A stretch of DNA of 64,000 nucleotides from positions 3,932,501-3,996,500 of the forward strand of contig NZ_JACHMG010000001.1 in assembly GCF_014204865.1 (NCBI RefSeq). Direction: 5' to 3'. This DNA comes from Amycolatopsis jiangsuensis. GTDB taxonomy: Bacteria > Actinomycetota > Actinomycetes > Mycobacteriales > Pseudonocardiaceae. Below the pieces are notes generated by a model. It made no database searches. It saw only the letters and a program-made list of their open reading frames with translations, and was not told where the DNA came from. A program made the position numbers and the translations under genes. Positions 1-8,808 of this stretch are shown here, one piece after another; within the stretch, counting starts at the first letter, position 1; each line of letters opens with the position of its first letter.

Positions 1-771
1 GAGGTGGCCGCGGTCGACGAGGTCGAGCACGGTGCCAGCGAGGTCCAGTTCACCGCGCGCGACATAAGCGACGTAAGCGGGTGCGGCTGCGGGTGGCCCG
101 GCACTCCGGTCACGACGACGAAGCCACGCGGTAACCGCCGCGCCGGCCAGCACGAGCAGCAGCACCGTGCCGAACGCGACCGCAGCCGCGGGTCCGAAGG
201 CAAAGGCCTCGATCAGCGGGGAAGACGAGACGAAGCGGGCGTTCGCAGGCAGCGCGCCGGCCGGAAGCTGCACGGCGAGGTCCATGCGATCGCCGTGAGT
301 CAGCCCGTCCTGTTCGGCGTGCACCACCCCACGGTCACCGATCTCGGAGAAGGTGCACTGCCGGGCCGAACCCACGGCACCGGCGAAACAGTCCGCTGTG
401 GACACTCCGGACGCGGTGAAGTTCACCGTGACGCGGTCGAGATCCTGGTCCCATCCGCCGGTGAGCTGCAGGCGCACTTGACCGTCTTCGGCGACCGCAC
501 CGTCCACTGTGTAGGTGAGGATGGCCGGGCCGGTGAAGGTGACCGTGTCGTCGTCGGCGTGCGCGGCGCCGCTGACCCGGACGTCAGAGACCGAATAGAG
601 CCGGTCCCGTTCGTCGGTGACCGGCACTCGTGACGGAAGCCGGTGGGTCGCGCGCGTGGAGACACGCTCGGTCACGACGAACCGTCCGTCGGGCGCGGCG
701 CTGACGGTGATGTCGTCGGTGCCCCCGCCGGCCTGCGCCAGAACGGCGGCGACCGCCAGCTCAGCGAACAC
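1..771 (-). CDS. DUF2207-type membrane protein, C-terminus beyond the window edge
   Basis: A minus-strand frame is open from a GTG at 771-769 to base 1 (257 codons) without a stop, so the C-terminus lies outside the window. The N-terminus has a short hydrophobic stretch (residues 2-14) that could be a signal peptide. An extracytoplasmic beta-rich region of about 185 residues follows, containing the segments TERVSTRATHR and DVRVSGAAHADDD. A strong membrane helix lies near residues 193-215, then an RRRDR basic stop-transfer. This layout fits DUF2207 (YciQ-like) membrane proteins. The start is fixed because the preceding in-frame codon is the stop of the RDD gene three codons upstream, so the two are probably co-transcribed. 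The molecular function is unknown; the family call rests on layout and sequence style. Confidence 0.72.
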   Translation of the reverse strand, partial: MFAELAVAAVLAQAGGGTDDITVSAAPDGRFVVTERVSTRATHRLPSRVPVTDERDRLYSVSDVRVSGAAHADDDTVTFTGPAILTYTVDGAVAEDGQVRLQLTGGWDQDLDRVTVNFTASGVSTADCFAGAVGSARQCTFSEIGDRGVVHAEQDGLTHGDRMDLAVQLPAGALPANARFVSSSPLIEAFAFGPAAAVAFGTVLLLVLAGAAVTAWLRRRDRSAGPPAAAPAYVAYVARGELDLAGTVLDLVDRGHL

Positions 772-777
772 CGCGCC

Positions 778-1797
778 TCAGCTCGGCGGAGTGAACGGAT
801 TGTCGGCCGGCGCCTGCCCACCCGAGCCCGGCGGCGACCCGGACGGCCCCGGCGGCTGATTCGCCTGCGGATAACTGGGCGGCGGCTGCCCCGGCACCGG
901 CTGGTTCGGCAGCGGATAGCCGGGCGGCGGCTGCCCTGACGTCGGCTGACCGGGCTGGTAACTCGCCTGCGGATAGTCGGGCACCGGATAGCCCGACACC
1001 GGCTGCCCCGGCACCGGATACCCCGGCCCGGGGTAGTTCGGCGTGAAGCGGGCCTGTGCGCGGTTGCGGCGTTCGGCGAGCACCGTGGTGAGGAGGATCC
1101 AGGGCGGCATCCCCTCCGGCATCGGGATGCCCAGTGCGGCGGCCATCTGCTGGGCGAGTCCGTAGCCGAGCGAGTGGGCGGCCTCCGGGCGGAGCTGGTG
1201 GTAGCGGCCGAGGTACTGCCGGGCGGCGAGGGCGAGATCGTCCGTCACCTGGCTGAGGTCGAACTGCGCGGCCCACGGCGCCAGGCCCGGCGGCATCGCG
1301 GGCACGGTCTGCGTCGCGTCCGGCACTCGTTCGCGGATCACCAGCGTGCCCGCGAGGTAGTCGCCGACGCGGCGGCCGTTCGACGAGGTCAACGACACGA
1401 TCAGGGCCACCGCGCCGAGGAAGCCGAGTGCCCAGAAGTCCACGAAGAATCCGGCGAGACCGCGGGTGAGGGCGTGCCGGAAGCGGATCGGGCCGCCGTC
1501 GAGGCGGACCACCCGCAACCCCAGCGCGAGCTTGCCGAGCGAACGGCCGCGGCTGAGCGTTTCGAACAACACCGGGTAACCGATCACGACGAGGACGAAC
1601 ACGGCGAGCAACAGGGCCACCGTGAGCGAGGAGTCGAACGACCCCGCGGTCAGCAGCAGCACCACGAGCGCGACCAGCAGCAAAGCCCCCTGCACGAGGA
1701 CGTCGATCAGCATCGCGACGCCGCGGCTGGCGAGCTTCGCCACCCGCAGATCGAGGACGACGGCCTCACCGGTGACGAGATCGGACTCTTCCTGCAC
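778..1797 (-). CDS. RDD family membrane protein with Pro-rich cytoplasmic tail
   Basis: This is a 339-residue protein. Its N-terminal half has three membrane helices (about 28-50, 58-76 and 115-136). The RDD signature residues are visible: Arg in KLASRGVAMLID (about residue 25), Asp 32, and the late Asp in GRRVGDYLAGTLVI (about 146). RDD proteins are membrane proteins of largely unknown, possibly transport-related, role. Residues from about 255 to the end are a low-complexity tail of GYP, QPP and PVPGQP repeats, common in actinobacterial membrane proteins. It is transcribed away from the SpoIIM-like gene and just ahead of the DUF2207 gene. An RDD gene beside a SpoIIM-like gene and a MoxR/DUF58 cluster is a known actinobacterial arrangement. 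Confidence 0.85.
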   Translation of the reverse strand: MQEESDLVTGEAVVLDLRVAKLASRGVAMLIDVLVQGALLLVALVVLLLTAGSFDSSLTVALLLAVFVLVVIGYPVLFETLSRGRSLGKLALGLRVVRLDGGPIRFRHALTRGLAGFFVDFWALGFLGAVALIVSLTSSNGRRVGDYLAGTLVIRERVPDATQTVPAMPPGLAPWAAQFDLSQVTDDLALAARQYLGRYHQLRPEAAHSLGYGLAQQMAAALGIPMPEGMPPWILLTTVLAERRNRAQARFTPNYPGPGYPVPGQPVSGYPVPDYPQASYQPGQPTSGQPPPGYPLPNQPVPGQPPPSYPQANQPPGPSGSPPGSGGQAPADNPFTPPS

Positions 1798-1809
1798 AGC
1801 CCCAGCCTA

Positions 1810-1861
1810 GAGCTCGCGAGTGACAAAGCCGGCGAGAACCGGCTTCACCACTCACGAGCTC
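1810..1861. repeat. Long intergenic palindrome, copy 1
   Basis: An imperfect inverted repeat lies between the divergent RDD and SpoIIM-like starts. The outer arms are 1810-1822 (GAGCTCGCGAGTG) and 1849-1861 (CACTCACGAGCTC), pairing 12 of 13. The inner arms are AAGCCGG (1826-1832) and CCGGCTT (1839-1845), around a cgagaa loop. A TATGGT hexamer directly follows (1862-1867) and may be the -10 box for the plus-strand gene. A closely related element occurs at 21356-21396, also between divergent starts. No T-run follows, so it does not look like a terminator. Confidence 0.7.
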
Positions 1862-1884
1862 TATGGTGGGACCGCGGAGGTGAC

Positions 1885-2892
1885 GTGGTGGATTTGGACG
1901 TGTTCGTCGCGACCCACGGCGGCGAATGGGCCCGGCTGGGTGAGCTGGTACGGCGTTCCCGGCTCAGTGGCGCCGAGACCGACGAGCTGGTCACGCTCTA
2001 CCAGCGTGCCGCCACGCACCTGTCGATGGTCCGTTCGACGGCGCCCGATCCGGCGCTGCTGGCGAGGCTGTCCGCGCTGGTGGCGCGCGGCCGTTCGGCG
2101 GTCGCCGGCTCGCACAGCCCGGCCTGGCGCGAGGTGGCGTTGTTCTTCACGCGACGGTTCCCGGCCGCGGTGTACCTCAGCCGCCGCTGGTGGATTCCGG
2201 CCGCGCTGGTGTCGGTGGCCGTGATGGCGGTGCTCGGCGTGTGGATCGCGAACGATCCGCAGGTGCGCGGGTCCCTGATCTCCGCGGACGAGCTGAAGGC
2301 GATGACGGCTCCCGGCGGCCAGTACGAGACGTACTACTCGACCGGCCCCGCCGCCTCGTTCGCCGCGAAGGTGTGGACGAACAACGCCTGGGTCGCCGCG
2401 ACCTGCCTGTTCCTCGGCGTCGCGCTCGGCCTGCCGGTGATCTCCGCGCTGTGGATGAACGCACTCAACGCGGGGGTCGCGATCGGGCTGATGTCCTCGG
2501 CCGGCCGCGGCGACGTGCTGTTGGGGCTGCTCCTCCCGCACGGCCTGCTGGAGCTGACCGCGGTGTTCGTCGCCGCGGGGACCGGGCTGAAACTCGGCTG
2601 GACGGTGATCGACCCCGGCCGCCGGTCCCGCAGTGCCGCGCTGGCCGAGCAGGGTCGTTCGGTGGTCGTGATGGCGCTGGGGCTGGCGTGCGTGCTGCTG
2701 GTGTCCGGGGTGATCGAGGCGTTCGTGACGCCGTCCGGCTGGCCGATCTGGCTGCGCATCGGCATCGGCGCGGTGGTGGAGCTGCTGTTCCTCACCTACG
2801 TGTTCACCCTCGGCCGCAGGGCCGCCCGCGAGGGCGAGGTGGGCGACGTGGACCGGCGCCTGGCCGGCGATGCCCTGCCGGAAGCCGGTTGA
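1885..2892 (+). CDS. Stage II sporulation protein M-like membrane protein
   Basis: This 335-residue protein starts at GTG 1885 or GTG 1888. The GGAGG at 1876-1880 is the ribosome site and favours either. The N-terminal 90 residues are soluble and helical (segments GEWARLGELVRR and LVTLYQRAATHLS). Several membrane helices follow, beginning with WWIPAALVSVAVMAVLGVW at about residue 99. The segment KVWTNNAWVAATCLFLGVALGLP, then LLPHGLLELTAVF, is characteristic of the SpoIIM/DUF95 family. In non-sporulating actinobacteria these proteins accompany RDD, MoxR and DUF58 genes and their role is not settled. It is divergent from the RDD gene, with a palindrome in the shared promoter. Confidence 0.87.
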   Translation: MVDLDVFVATHGGEWARLGELVRRSRLSGAETDELVTLYQRAATHLSMVRSTAPDPALLARLSALVARGRSAVAGSHSPAWREVALFFTRRFPAAVYLSRRWWIPAALVSVAVMAVLGVWIANDPQVRGSLISADELKAMTAPGGQYETYYSTGPAASFAAKVWTNNAWVAATCLFLGVALGLPVISALWMNALNAGVAIGLMSSAGRGDVLLGLLLPHGLLELTAVFVAAGTGLKLGWTVIDPGRRSRSAALAEQGRSVVVMALGLACVLLVSGVIEAFVTPSGWPIWLRIGIGAVVELLFLTYVFTLGRRAAREGEVGDVDRRLAGDALPEAG

Positions 2893-2896
2893 CGGG

Positions 2897-3886
2897 TCAT
2901 CGGCGGATCCCGGCCACGAGTTTCTCCCAGTTCCGGAAGGCGATGTGCTCGCGGTCCTCGTCGCTGATCGGCGCGGTCTCCAGGAACCGCCGCGCGGCCC
3001 CGTCCCGCTCCCGGTTGAACGGGAAGTCCGAGGCGTACATGATCCGCTCGGCACCCACCGTCTCCAGGCTCCACCGCAGGTACTTGTGGCTGGAGATTCC
3101 GCCCGGAGTGATGAAGACGTTCGTGCGGAAGTACTCCTCGACCGGGCGCCGCAGGCCGGCGAACCCGTCCACAATCCCGATCCGGTCGAGGTAGAACAGC
3201 ACGACCTCGCCCCAGTGCCCCAGCACGATCTGCAGGTCGGGGAACCGGTCGAAAACCCCGGCGACGATCATCCGCAGGGCGGTCAGCCCCGCGTCGTAGT
3301 GCCAGCCGAGCGCCCCGCTCGCCAGGAGGTTGTCCACCGGATCGCCGAAACCGCCGTAGTAGGCCTCCCGGACGGCCGGGACCGGGCCACGCGGGTGCAG
3401 GTAGACCGGGGCGCGCAGGTCCGCGGCGGCCTCGTAGATGTCCCAGAACTCCGGCTGGTCCAGGGAGCGGCCGCCGGAGTTCGAGTTCACCAGCGCGCCG
3501 TTGAACCCGAGCTCGGTGACCGCGCGCCGCAGCTCGTCGGCGGCGGCCCGCGGCGCGGGGGTGGCGAGCGCGGCGAAACCCTGCAGCCGCCCGGGATGCC
3601 GGCGCACGGCGTCCGCGACCAGATCGTTCACCGGGCCCTGCAGCGCGGCGGCCTCAGCGGCGTCCATGTTCTGCAGGCCCGGTGTCGTCAGCGAAAGCAC
3701 CGAGGTGTCGATCCCCGCGTCGTCCATCGCGGCGACGCGCTCGTCCCCGAGCTCGACCAGCGCCTCAGCGACCTCGGACGCGAACGCCAGTTTCATCATC
3801 GGCTCGGCGAGCTGCGGATCCCGCCGCTTCCAGGCCTCCATCACCTCGGCAGTGGCGAAGTGCTCTTCCAGCGCGTAGATCTTCAT
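2897..3886 (-). CDS. Amidohydrolase family protein (decarboxylase-like)
   Basis: This 329-residue metal-dependent TIM-barrel protein belongs to the amidohydrolase-2 group that includes gamma-resorcylate and ACMS decarboxylases. The N-terminal metal motif is LEEHF (residues 6-10) instead of the DxHxH of classical amidohydrolases, as in gamma-resorcylate decarboxylase. Further ligands are likely the His of PVYLHPRG, the His of LQIVLGHWGE and the Asp of MYASDFPF near the C-terminus. The substrate is unknown; an aromatic acid is plausible. Its start overlaps the stop of the upstream truncated reductase by one base, suggesting the two were an operon. It sits as an insertion between the DUF58 and SpoIIM-like genes. 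Confidence 0.85.
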   Translation of the reverse strand: MKIYALEEHFATAEVMEAWKRRDPQLAEPMMKLAFASEVAEALVELGDERVAAMDDAGIDTSVLSLTTPGLQNMDAAEAAALQGPVNDLVADAVRRHPGRLQGFAALATPAPRAAADELRRAVTELGFNGALVNSNSGGRSLDQPEFWDIYEAAADLRAPVYLHPRGPVPAVREAYYGGFGDPVDNLLASGALGWHYDAGLTALRMIVAGVFDRFPDLQIVLGHWGEVVLFYLDRIGIVDGFAGLRRPVEEYFRTNVFITPGGISSHKYLRWSLETVGAERIMYASDFPFNRERDGAARRFLETAPISDEDREHIAFRNWEKLVAGIRR

Positions 3887-4831
3887 CAGGCGAGGCTATC
3901 CACGCCGGCTCCCGGCTGACCAGAGATCTTCACCAATCCGAGTTCGATCATGCTCCGCGCACTGTCCACGATCGACTCCTCGACGGACCGGTGCACCACC
4001 ACGCGCAGCGACGGGTCCACGCGGGAAGCCAGGCGTACCAGCACATCGGGAGCCTCGCGACGGGGGACGCGCACGCCGAGCCGTTCGCGGAGCACCTGCG
4101 CGATGCCGGAGACCCACAACGCCGGACCGGCGGCCGCGAGAAAGCGCTCGCCCCGCGCCGCCGGGTCGGTCATCGCACGCAGGTGGAGGTCGGCGACGTC
4201 CCGCACGTCGACCAGAGCGAAGGACAGCCGCGGCAGTACCGGCAGGTCACGGTTCAGCAGTCGCTGAACGAGCGTGCTGGAAGTCGACAACGCGCGGCCG
4301 AGCACCGGCCCGATCACCCCGACCGGGTTGACCACCGCGAGTTCGGGAGCATCGGCCGCACGGTCCACGAAATCCCATGCCGCACGTTCGGCGAGCGTCT
4401 TGGAGGCGGCGTAGGCACTCATCCCGGGACCGTCGAGGTCGGTCCAGTCCTGTTCGGTGAACGTCCGCTCCGAACCGGGATGGCCGTAGCTCACCGCGGC
4501 GAACGACGAGGTGAGCACAACCCGCCGTACGCCCGCGTCGCGCGCGGCGCGCAGAACCCGCAGCGAACCGTCCCGCGCGGGGACGATCAGCTCGTCCTCA
4601 TGCCGCGGTACGGCCGAAGGAAACGGCGACGCGACGTGCAGCACGTAGTCGCAGCCCCGCACCGCGTCCGCCCATCCTTCGTCGGAAGTAAGGTCCGCGA
4701 CAGCAAAGCCGAGTGCGTCATCCGGCTCCGCGCCAGCCACGCGCAGCGACTGGCGGACGTGCTCTGCACGCGCTGGCGTACGCACCGTCGTGCGCACGCG
4801 GTAACCCGCCTCGAGCAACCGCGCAATGCAA
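3886..4831 (-). pseudogene. NAD-dependent epimerase/reductase lacking its N-terminal Rossmann motif
   Basis: The reading frame matches extended short-chain reductases of the dihydroflavonol-4-reductase type from IARLLEAGYRVRTTVR onward. The YxxxK motif is present (SAYAASKTLAE), as is a nucleotide-side segment DYVLHVASPFPSA. What is missing is the N-terminal GxxGxxG loop and first beta strand, which should come just before IARLLEAG. Upstream of residue CIAR the frame instead runs into antisense sequence of the neighbouring TetR gene. The likely explanation is a deletion that removed the start, about 15 codons and the promoter. Without the dinucleotide loop the protein is probably inactive. An expressed remnant from an internal GTG cannot be excluded. 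Confidence 0.65.
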
Positions 4832-4833
4832 GG

Positions 4834-5379
4834 AATTCGCCACGCTTCGACGGCACCTCGACCGCAATCCTCGACGCTGCGGCCCACGTCTTCGCCGAAG
4901 AGGGCACCGGCGCGAATCTCGCGTCCGTCGCGGCAGTGGCCGGCATCAGCCGGGCCACGCTGTACCGCTACTACGCCAACCGCGAAGCCCTGCTCAACGC
5001 CCTCGCCGTCGCCGCGCTGGACGTCGCGGCCCAGCGCATCGCGGACGCGGCGCTCGAACGCGCCACCGTCGAAGACGCGATCGAGCGAACAGTGCGCGCA
5101 TTCGTGGCGGTCGGCGACCGCTACGCCGTGCTCGCCGGCGACCACACCGTACTCAAGACGGTCGACGAAAGGTTCAGCAAACCGATCCAGGACGTGCTGT
5201 CACGCGGGGTCGAAACCGGTGTGCTGCGGGCGGATCTGACCGTCCCGGTGCTCTACGAGTTCCTGACCGGCGCCGTTCTCCGGGCCATCAAGCTCAACCA
5301 GCGGCACGACCTCGGGCTGGAGGAAGCCAGCGCCGCCGCCGCAGGCTTCTTCCTGGGTGGCGCCCGAGCACCACACTGA
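4834..5379 (+). pseudogene. TetR family regulator lacking its start
   Basis: The frame from about 4834 to the stop at 5379 encodes a TetR-type protein. Helix 1 is TAILDAAAHVFAEEG and the recognition helix is ISRATLYRYYANREALLNAL. A ligand-binding domain of normal length follows (about 180 residues in all). No ATG or GTG occurs in frame near the expected start. The nearest upstream candidate is a GTG at 4759, inside antisense reductase sequence. Together with the headless reductase on the other strand, this suggests one deletion removed the shared promoter and both starts. If the 4759 GTG is used the DNA-binding domain would still be whole, so function is not ruled out. Confidence 0.6.
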
Positions 5380-5406
5380 ACCCGCCCGTCCACAATGGAG
5401 TGACAG

Positions 5407-6693
5407 CTACAGCCGTCCGGCCGCCTTGAGCGCCAGGTACCGGTCCGCCAGCGCGGGTGGCAGATCCTCCGGTACCGCGTCCACCACGCCGACTCCCCGG
5501 CGGGTCAGGCGGGCGACTGCGGATTCACGGTCGGCCAGAGTGCGTTCCGCCGCGGCCGCGTCGTACACCGCTTCGGCGTCGCCCCTGGCACGAGCCATCT
5601 CGGCTACCCGGGGATCGGCCACCGACGCGAGCAGGACCTCGTGCCGGGCGGTCAGTGAGCCCAGTACCGGGAACAGGCCCTCCTCGAGCGCGGCCGGTTC
5701 CACACCGGTCAGCAGCACCACCAGCGCGCGACGGCGGGTGCGGCGCAGCACCTCGGCGACCATCCCCCTGGCATCGGTTTCCACCAGCGACGGTTCGACC
5801 GTGGCCAGTGCGTTCACCAGGGACGGCAGCAAAGTCTTCGAGTTCGGCACCGACGCGCGCACCTGCCGGTCGTAGGCCACCAGGTCGACTCGATCACCGG
5901 CACGTGAGGCCAGCGCGGCCAGCAGCAACGCGGCGTCCATCGCCGCGTCCAGCCGGGGCGCGTCGCCCACCCGCCCGGCCGAAACGCGGCCGGTGTCGAG
6001 CACCAGGACCACCTGCCGGTCGCGCTCCGGGCGCCAGGTCCGCACCATCACGTCCGCGGCGCGCGCGGTCGCCCGCCAGTCGATCGAGCGCACGTCATCG
6101 CCGATGACGTACTCCCGCAACGAATCGAATTCGGTGCCCTGGCCGCGGATGAGCACGGCGTTGCGGCCGTCCAGCTGCTGCAGCCGAGCCAGCCGCGACG
6201 GCAGATGCTTGCGGCTGTGGAACGGCGGCAGCACCCGCACCGTCCACGGCACCGCGTGCGAACCCTGCCGGGCGGCCAATCCCAGCGGCCCCAGCGCACG
6301 TACGGTCACGCGTACCGCGATCCGGTCCCCACGCCGGGTCGGGCTCAGCTGCGTGGTGAACGCCCGCCGCTCCCCCGGCGGCACGGACACGCGGTGCCGG
6401 TCGTCCGCACGGGCACTCGGCGGCCACGCGTCCCGCAGCACCCCGCGGACCGGGCGACGCCCCGGATTGGCCACCAGCAACGTGACCGAGGCGGATTCGC
6501 CGAGCCGTACGGAACTCGTTCCGGTGCGCGAAAACCGTAGCGTCCGCACGCTTCCGGCCAACGCGAGATCCACCGCCACCAGCACCAGCAGCACCACCAC
6601 CACGGCGAGCACGCCGGTACCGGACGGGAACAGCAGCCCCACCACCAGCGCCCCCAGCAACGCCAGCAGTCCGAGCCGCCCGGTCAGCGCCAT
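5407..6693 (-). CDS. DUF58 domain-containing membrane protein
   Basis: The protein has 428 residues. Two membrane helices occupy about residues 5-46, then a beta-rich stretch. The DUF58 signature follows: FDSLREYVIGDDVRSIDW at about 189-206, and a von Willebrand A-like segment VVLVLDTGRVS near 228. DUF58 proteins are encoded with MoxR AAA+ ATPases and may act with them as chaperone or assembly systems. The start is ATG 6693, four bases after the MoxR stop. Upstream in-frame codons would lie inside moxR. It is the last gene of the five-gene minus-strand cluster. Confidence 0.9.
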   Translation of the reverse strand: MALTGRLGLLALLGALVVGLLFPSGTGVLAVVVVLLVLVAVDLALAGSVRTLRFSRTGTSSVRLGESASVTLLVANPGRRPVRGVLRDAWPPSARADDRHRVSVPPGERRAFTTQLSPTRRGDRIAVRVTVRALGPLGLAARQGSHAVPWTVRVLPPFHSRKHLPSRLARLQQLDGRNAVLIRGQGTEFDSLREYVIGDDVRSIDWRATARAADVMVRTWRPERDRQVVLVLDTGRVSAGRVGDAPRLDAAMDAALLLAALASRAGDRVDLVAYDRQVRASVPNSKTLLPSLVNALATVEPSLVETDARGMVAEVLRRTRRRALVVLLTGVEPAALEEGLFPVLGSLTARHEVLLASVADPRVAEMARARGDAEAVYDAAAAERTLADRESAVARLTRRGVGVVDAVPEDLPPALADRYLALKAAGRL

Positions 6694-6697
6694 CGCG

Positions 6698-7672
6698 TCA
6701 GCGCGGCACCGGCACGGAGGCCAGCACCCGGTCGAGGACACCGTCGGAGGTCACGCCCTCCAGCTCCGCCTCGGGCCGCACGTCCAGCCGGTGCCGCAGG
6801 GCCGGGCGGGCCAGCGCCTTGACGTCGTCGGGCGTCGCGTAGTCACGGCCGGCAAGCCACGCCCACGCCCGCGTCACCGCGAGCAAAGCCGTTGCGCCAC
6901 GCGGGGAAACGCCCAGCCGGACAGCGGGCAGCTCACGCGTGGCGCGGCACAGGTCCACGACGTAACCGATCACTTCGGGCCCCACCGTCACCCGCGCGAC
7001 CGCCTGGCGGGCAGCGACCAGTTCCGCGGCGCCGGCCACCGGGCGCACCCCGGCCGCGGCCAGGTCGCGCGGATTGAAACCCTGCGCGTGCCGCCACAGA
7101 ATGCCGACTTCGTCCTCCCTCGACGGCGCCGGCATGGTCAGCTTGAGCAGGAACCGGTCCAGCTGGGCTTCCGGCAACGGGTAGGTGCCCTCGTACTCCA
7201 CCGGGTTCTGCGTGGCGACGACCACGAACGGATCGGGCAACGGCCGCGGCCTGCCCTCGATCGAGACCTGCCGCTCCTCCATCGCCTCCAGCAGCGACGA
7301 CTGCGTCTTCGGGGGCGTGCGGTTGATCTCGTCGGCCAGCATCAGGTTGGTGAAGACCGGCCCCTCGCGGAAGGAGAACTCGCCGCTGTGCGCGTCGTAC
7401 ACAATGGACCCGGTCACGTCGCCGGGCATCAGGTCCGGGGTGAACTGCACCCGCGTGGTCTTCAGCTCCAGCGAAGCGGCGAGCGCCCGCACCAGCAGCG
7501 TCTTCGCCACGCCGGGCACACCTTCCAGCAGCACATGCCCCCGGCAGAGCAGCGCGAGGATGAGCCCGGTGACGGCCGCGTCGTTGCCCACCACGGCCTT
7601 GCCGACCTCGGCGCGCAACGCGATCAGCGCCGCCCGCGCGTCGCCCGGCGCCTGCGTCTGTTCGGTACTCAC
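6698..7672 (-). CDS. MoxR family AAA+ ATPase
   Basis: This 324-residue AAA+ protein has Walker A GVPGVAKT at residues 51-58 and Walker B LMLADEIN at about 110-117. Sensor-1-type ATQNPVEYEG and the usual MoxR segment PLPEAQLDRFLLK follow. MoxR ATPases use ATP hydrolysis to remodel or assemble partner proteins and are normally paired with DUF58 or VWA-domain proteins, as here. The start is GTG 7672, whose last bases overlap the TGA of the DUF4350 gene (GTGA). This indicates translational coupling. It corresponds in position to moxR2 of M. tuberculosis. Confidence 0.93.
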   Translation of the reverse strand: MSTEQTQAPGDARAALIALRAEVGKAVVGNDAAVTGLILALLCRGHVLLEGVPGVAKTLLVRALAASLELKTTRVQFTPDLMPGDVTGSIVYDAHSGEFSFREGPVFTNLMLADEINRTPPKTQSSLLEAMEERQVSIEGRPRPLPDPFVVVATQNPVEYEGTYPLPEAQLDRFLLKLTMPAPSREDEVGILWRHAQGFNPRDLAAAGVRPVAGAAELVAARQAVARVTVGPEVIGYVVDLCRATRELPAVRLGVSPRGATALLAVTRAWAWLAGRDYATPDDVKALARPALRHRLDVRPEAELEGVTSDGVLDRVLASVPVPR

Positions 7673-8808
7673 GAACGCTCCACCTCTCGTTCCACCCTGT
7701 CCAGTTCGTCCGCCAGCCGTACGAGTGCGGGCTCGCCCGCGGGCGGCGGGCCGTAGAGCACCTCGCCGATCTCCGCCGTCGTACGGCCGGTCCGCGCACT
7801 CACGGTCTCCACGACGGCAGCCGGCTCGGCCTCGCGCGGCAACCCCAGTCTCGTCCGAAGCCGCCCGCGGGAGGCCTCCCGCAGCGTTTCCCCGGCGTGT
7901 CCGGCCGCGGCGCCCCGGCGGTACAGCCGCGCGCGGCCCTCGGCCGTCTCCGCGGCCCGCACCACGATCGGCAGCGGTTCGGTCACCACCGGCCCCAGCC
8001 GCCGCGCCCGCCACAACGCGAACAGCACCACGGCGATCCCCGCGGTCAACGCGCCGTAACGCCAGCCCGGCGGGATCAGCTCGAAGAACGGCTTCTTCTG
8101 GCCTTCCAACGCGGGATCCGACGGCGACGGCAGGTACCAGACCAGCCGCTGGTGATCACCGAGCAGCCGCATGCCGAACGCTGCGTTGCCCTGATCGGCG
8201 ATCCGGTCGTTGGTCAGCGGGGTTCCGGTGCCCACCACGGTGACCGTGCCGGAACGATCGGCCACCTGCACGAAACTCGGCTTGCCCTGATCCGGATAAC
8301 ACGAACGCGCGGTCTGGTCGCCGGTCCGGTAGTGCCGACCGCCGAGCGTGGCGGTGCCCGCGCCCACCGCCGAGCCGACCGTGCAATCCGGCTCCAGCTC
8401 ACGGACGTCGCCGCTGCCGTTCGCCTTCACCGCGGGAACGGTCTGCGCGAGCGCACCCGGGCCGGGGGCGACGAGCACGAGGTGCGCGACGCGCCGGCGC
8501 AGCTCGGTCAATCCGTTGCCCGGAACGGTATCCGGGGAGGTGACGAGCAGCGTGCCACCGTCGGCGGCGGCACGTGCTTCGGCGATCGTGTGGACCGGGT
8601 GCACGTCGACGCCCTCCTGCTCCAGCAGCCGCGCCAGCGCGTGACTGCCGCCCGGTTCGTAGGAGCCGGGTTCGAGGTCGCCGCTGACCTGCTCGCCGCG
8701 GCTGAGTACGAGGACCAGTCCGGTCAGCACGATCAGCAGCAGCACCGCGAGCGGAACCCGTACGCCACGCCAGATCCGCCGCAGATCGGGGGAAACGGAG
8801 GTAGTCAC
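7669..8808 (-). CDS. DUF4350 domain-containing membrane protein
   Basis: The protein has 379 residues. A membrane helix lies near residues 18-36, then an extracytoplasmic domain with the DUF4350 features: GGSHALARLLEQEGVDV followed by TLLVTSPDTV. A second membrane helix is at about 250-268 (ALTAGIAVVLFALWRARR), with a cytoplasmic tail of about 100 residues. The exact role is unknown. The gene overlaps DUF4129 upstream and moxR downstream by four bases each, so all are one transcript. In this cluster type it is thought to be a membrane partner of the MoxR ATPase; that is inference from context. Confidence 0.85.
   Translation of the reverse strand: MTTSVSPDLRRIWRGVRVPLAVLLLIVLTGLVLVLSRGEQVSGDLEPGSYEPGGSHALARLLEQEGVDVHPVHTIAEARAAADGGTLLVTSPDTVPGNGLTELRRRVAHLVLVAPGPGALAQTVPAVKANGSGDVRELEPDCTVGSAVGAGTATLGGRHYRTGDQTARSCYPDQGKPSFVQVADRSGTVTVVGTGTPLTNDRIADQGNAAFGMRLLGDHQRLVWYLPSPSDPALEGQKKPFFELIPPGWRYGALTAGIAVVLFALWRARRLGPVVTEPLPIVVRAAETAEGRARLYRRGAAAGHAGETLREASRGRLRTRLGLPREAEPAAVVETVSARTGRTTAEIGEVLYGPPPAGEPALVRLADELDRVEREVERS

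Noticed and set aside
4833..4838. GAATTC at the junction of the two truncated genes, suggesting a cloning scar
   Set aside because: A single six-base site is weak evidence and a natural deletion explains the region; raw reads would settle it.
5993..7756. Long plus-strand frame opposite the DUF58 and MoxR genes
   Set aside because: Composition and lack of motifs show it is a shadow of the two minus-strand genes, which have clear family signatures.
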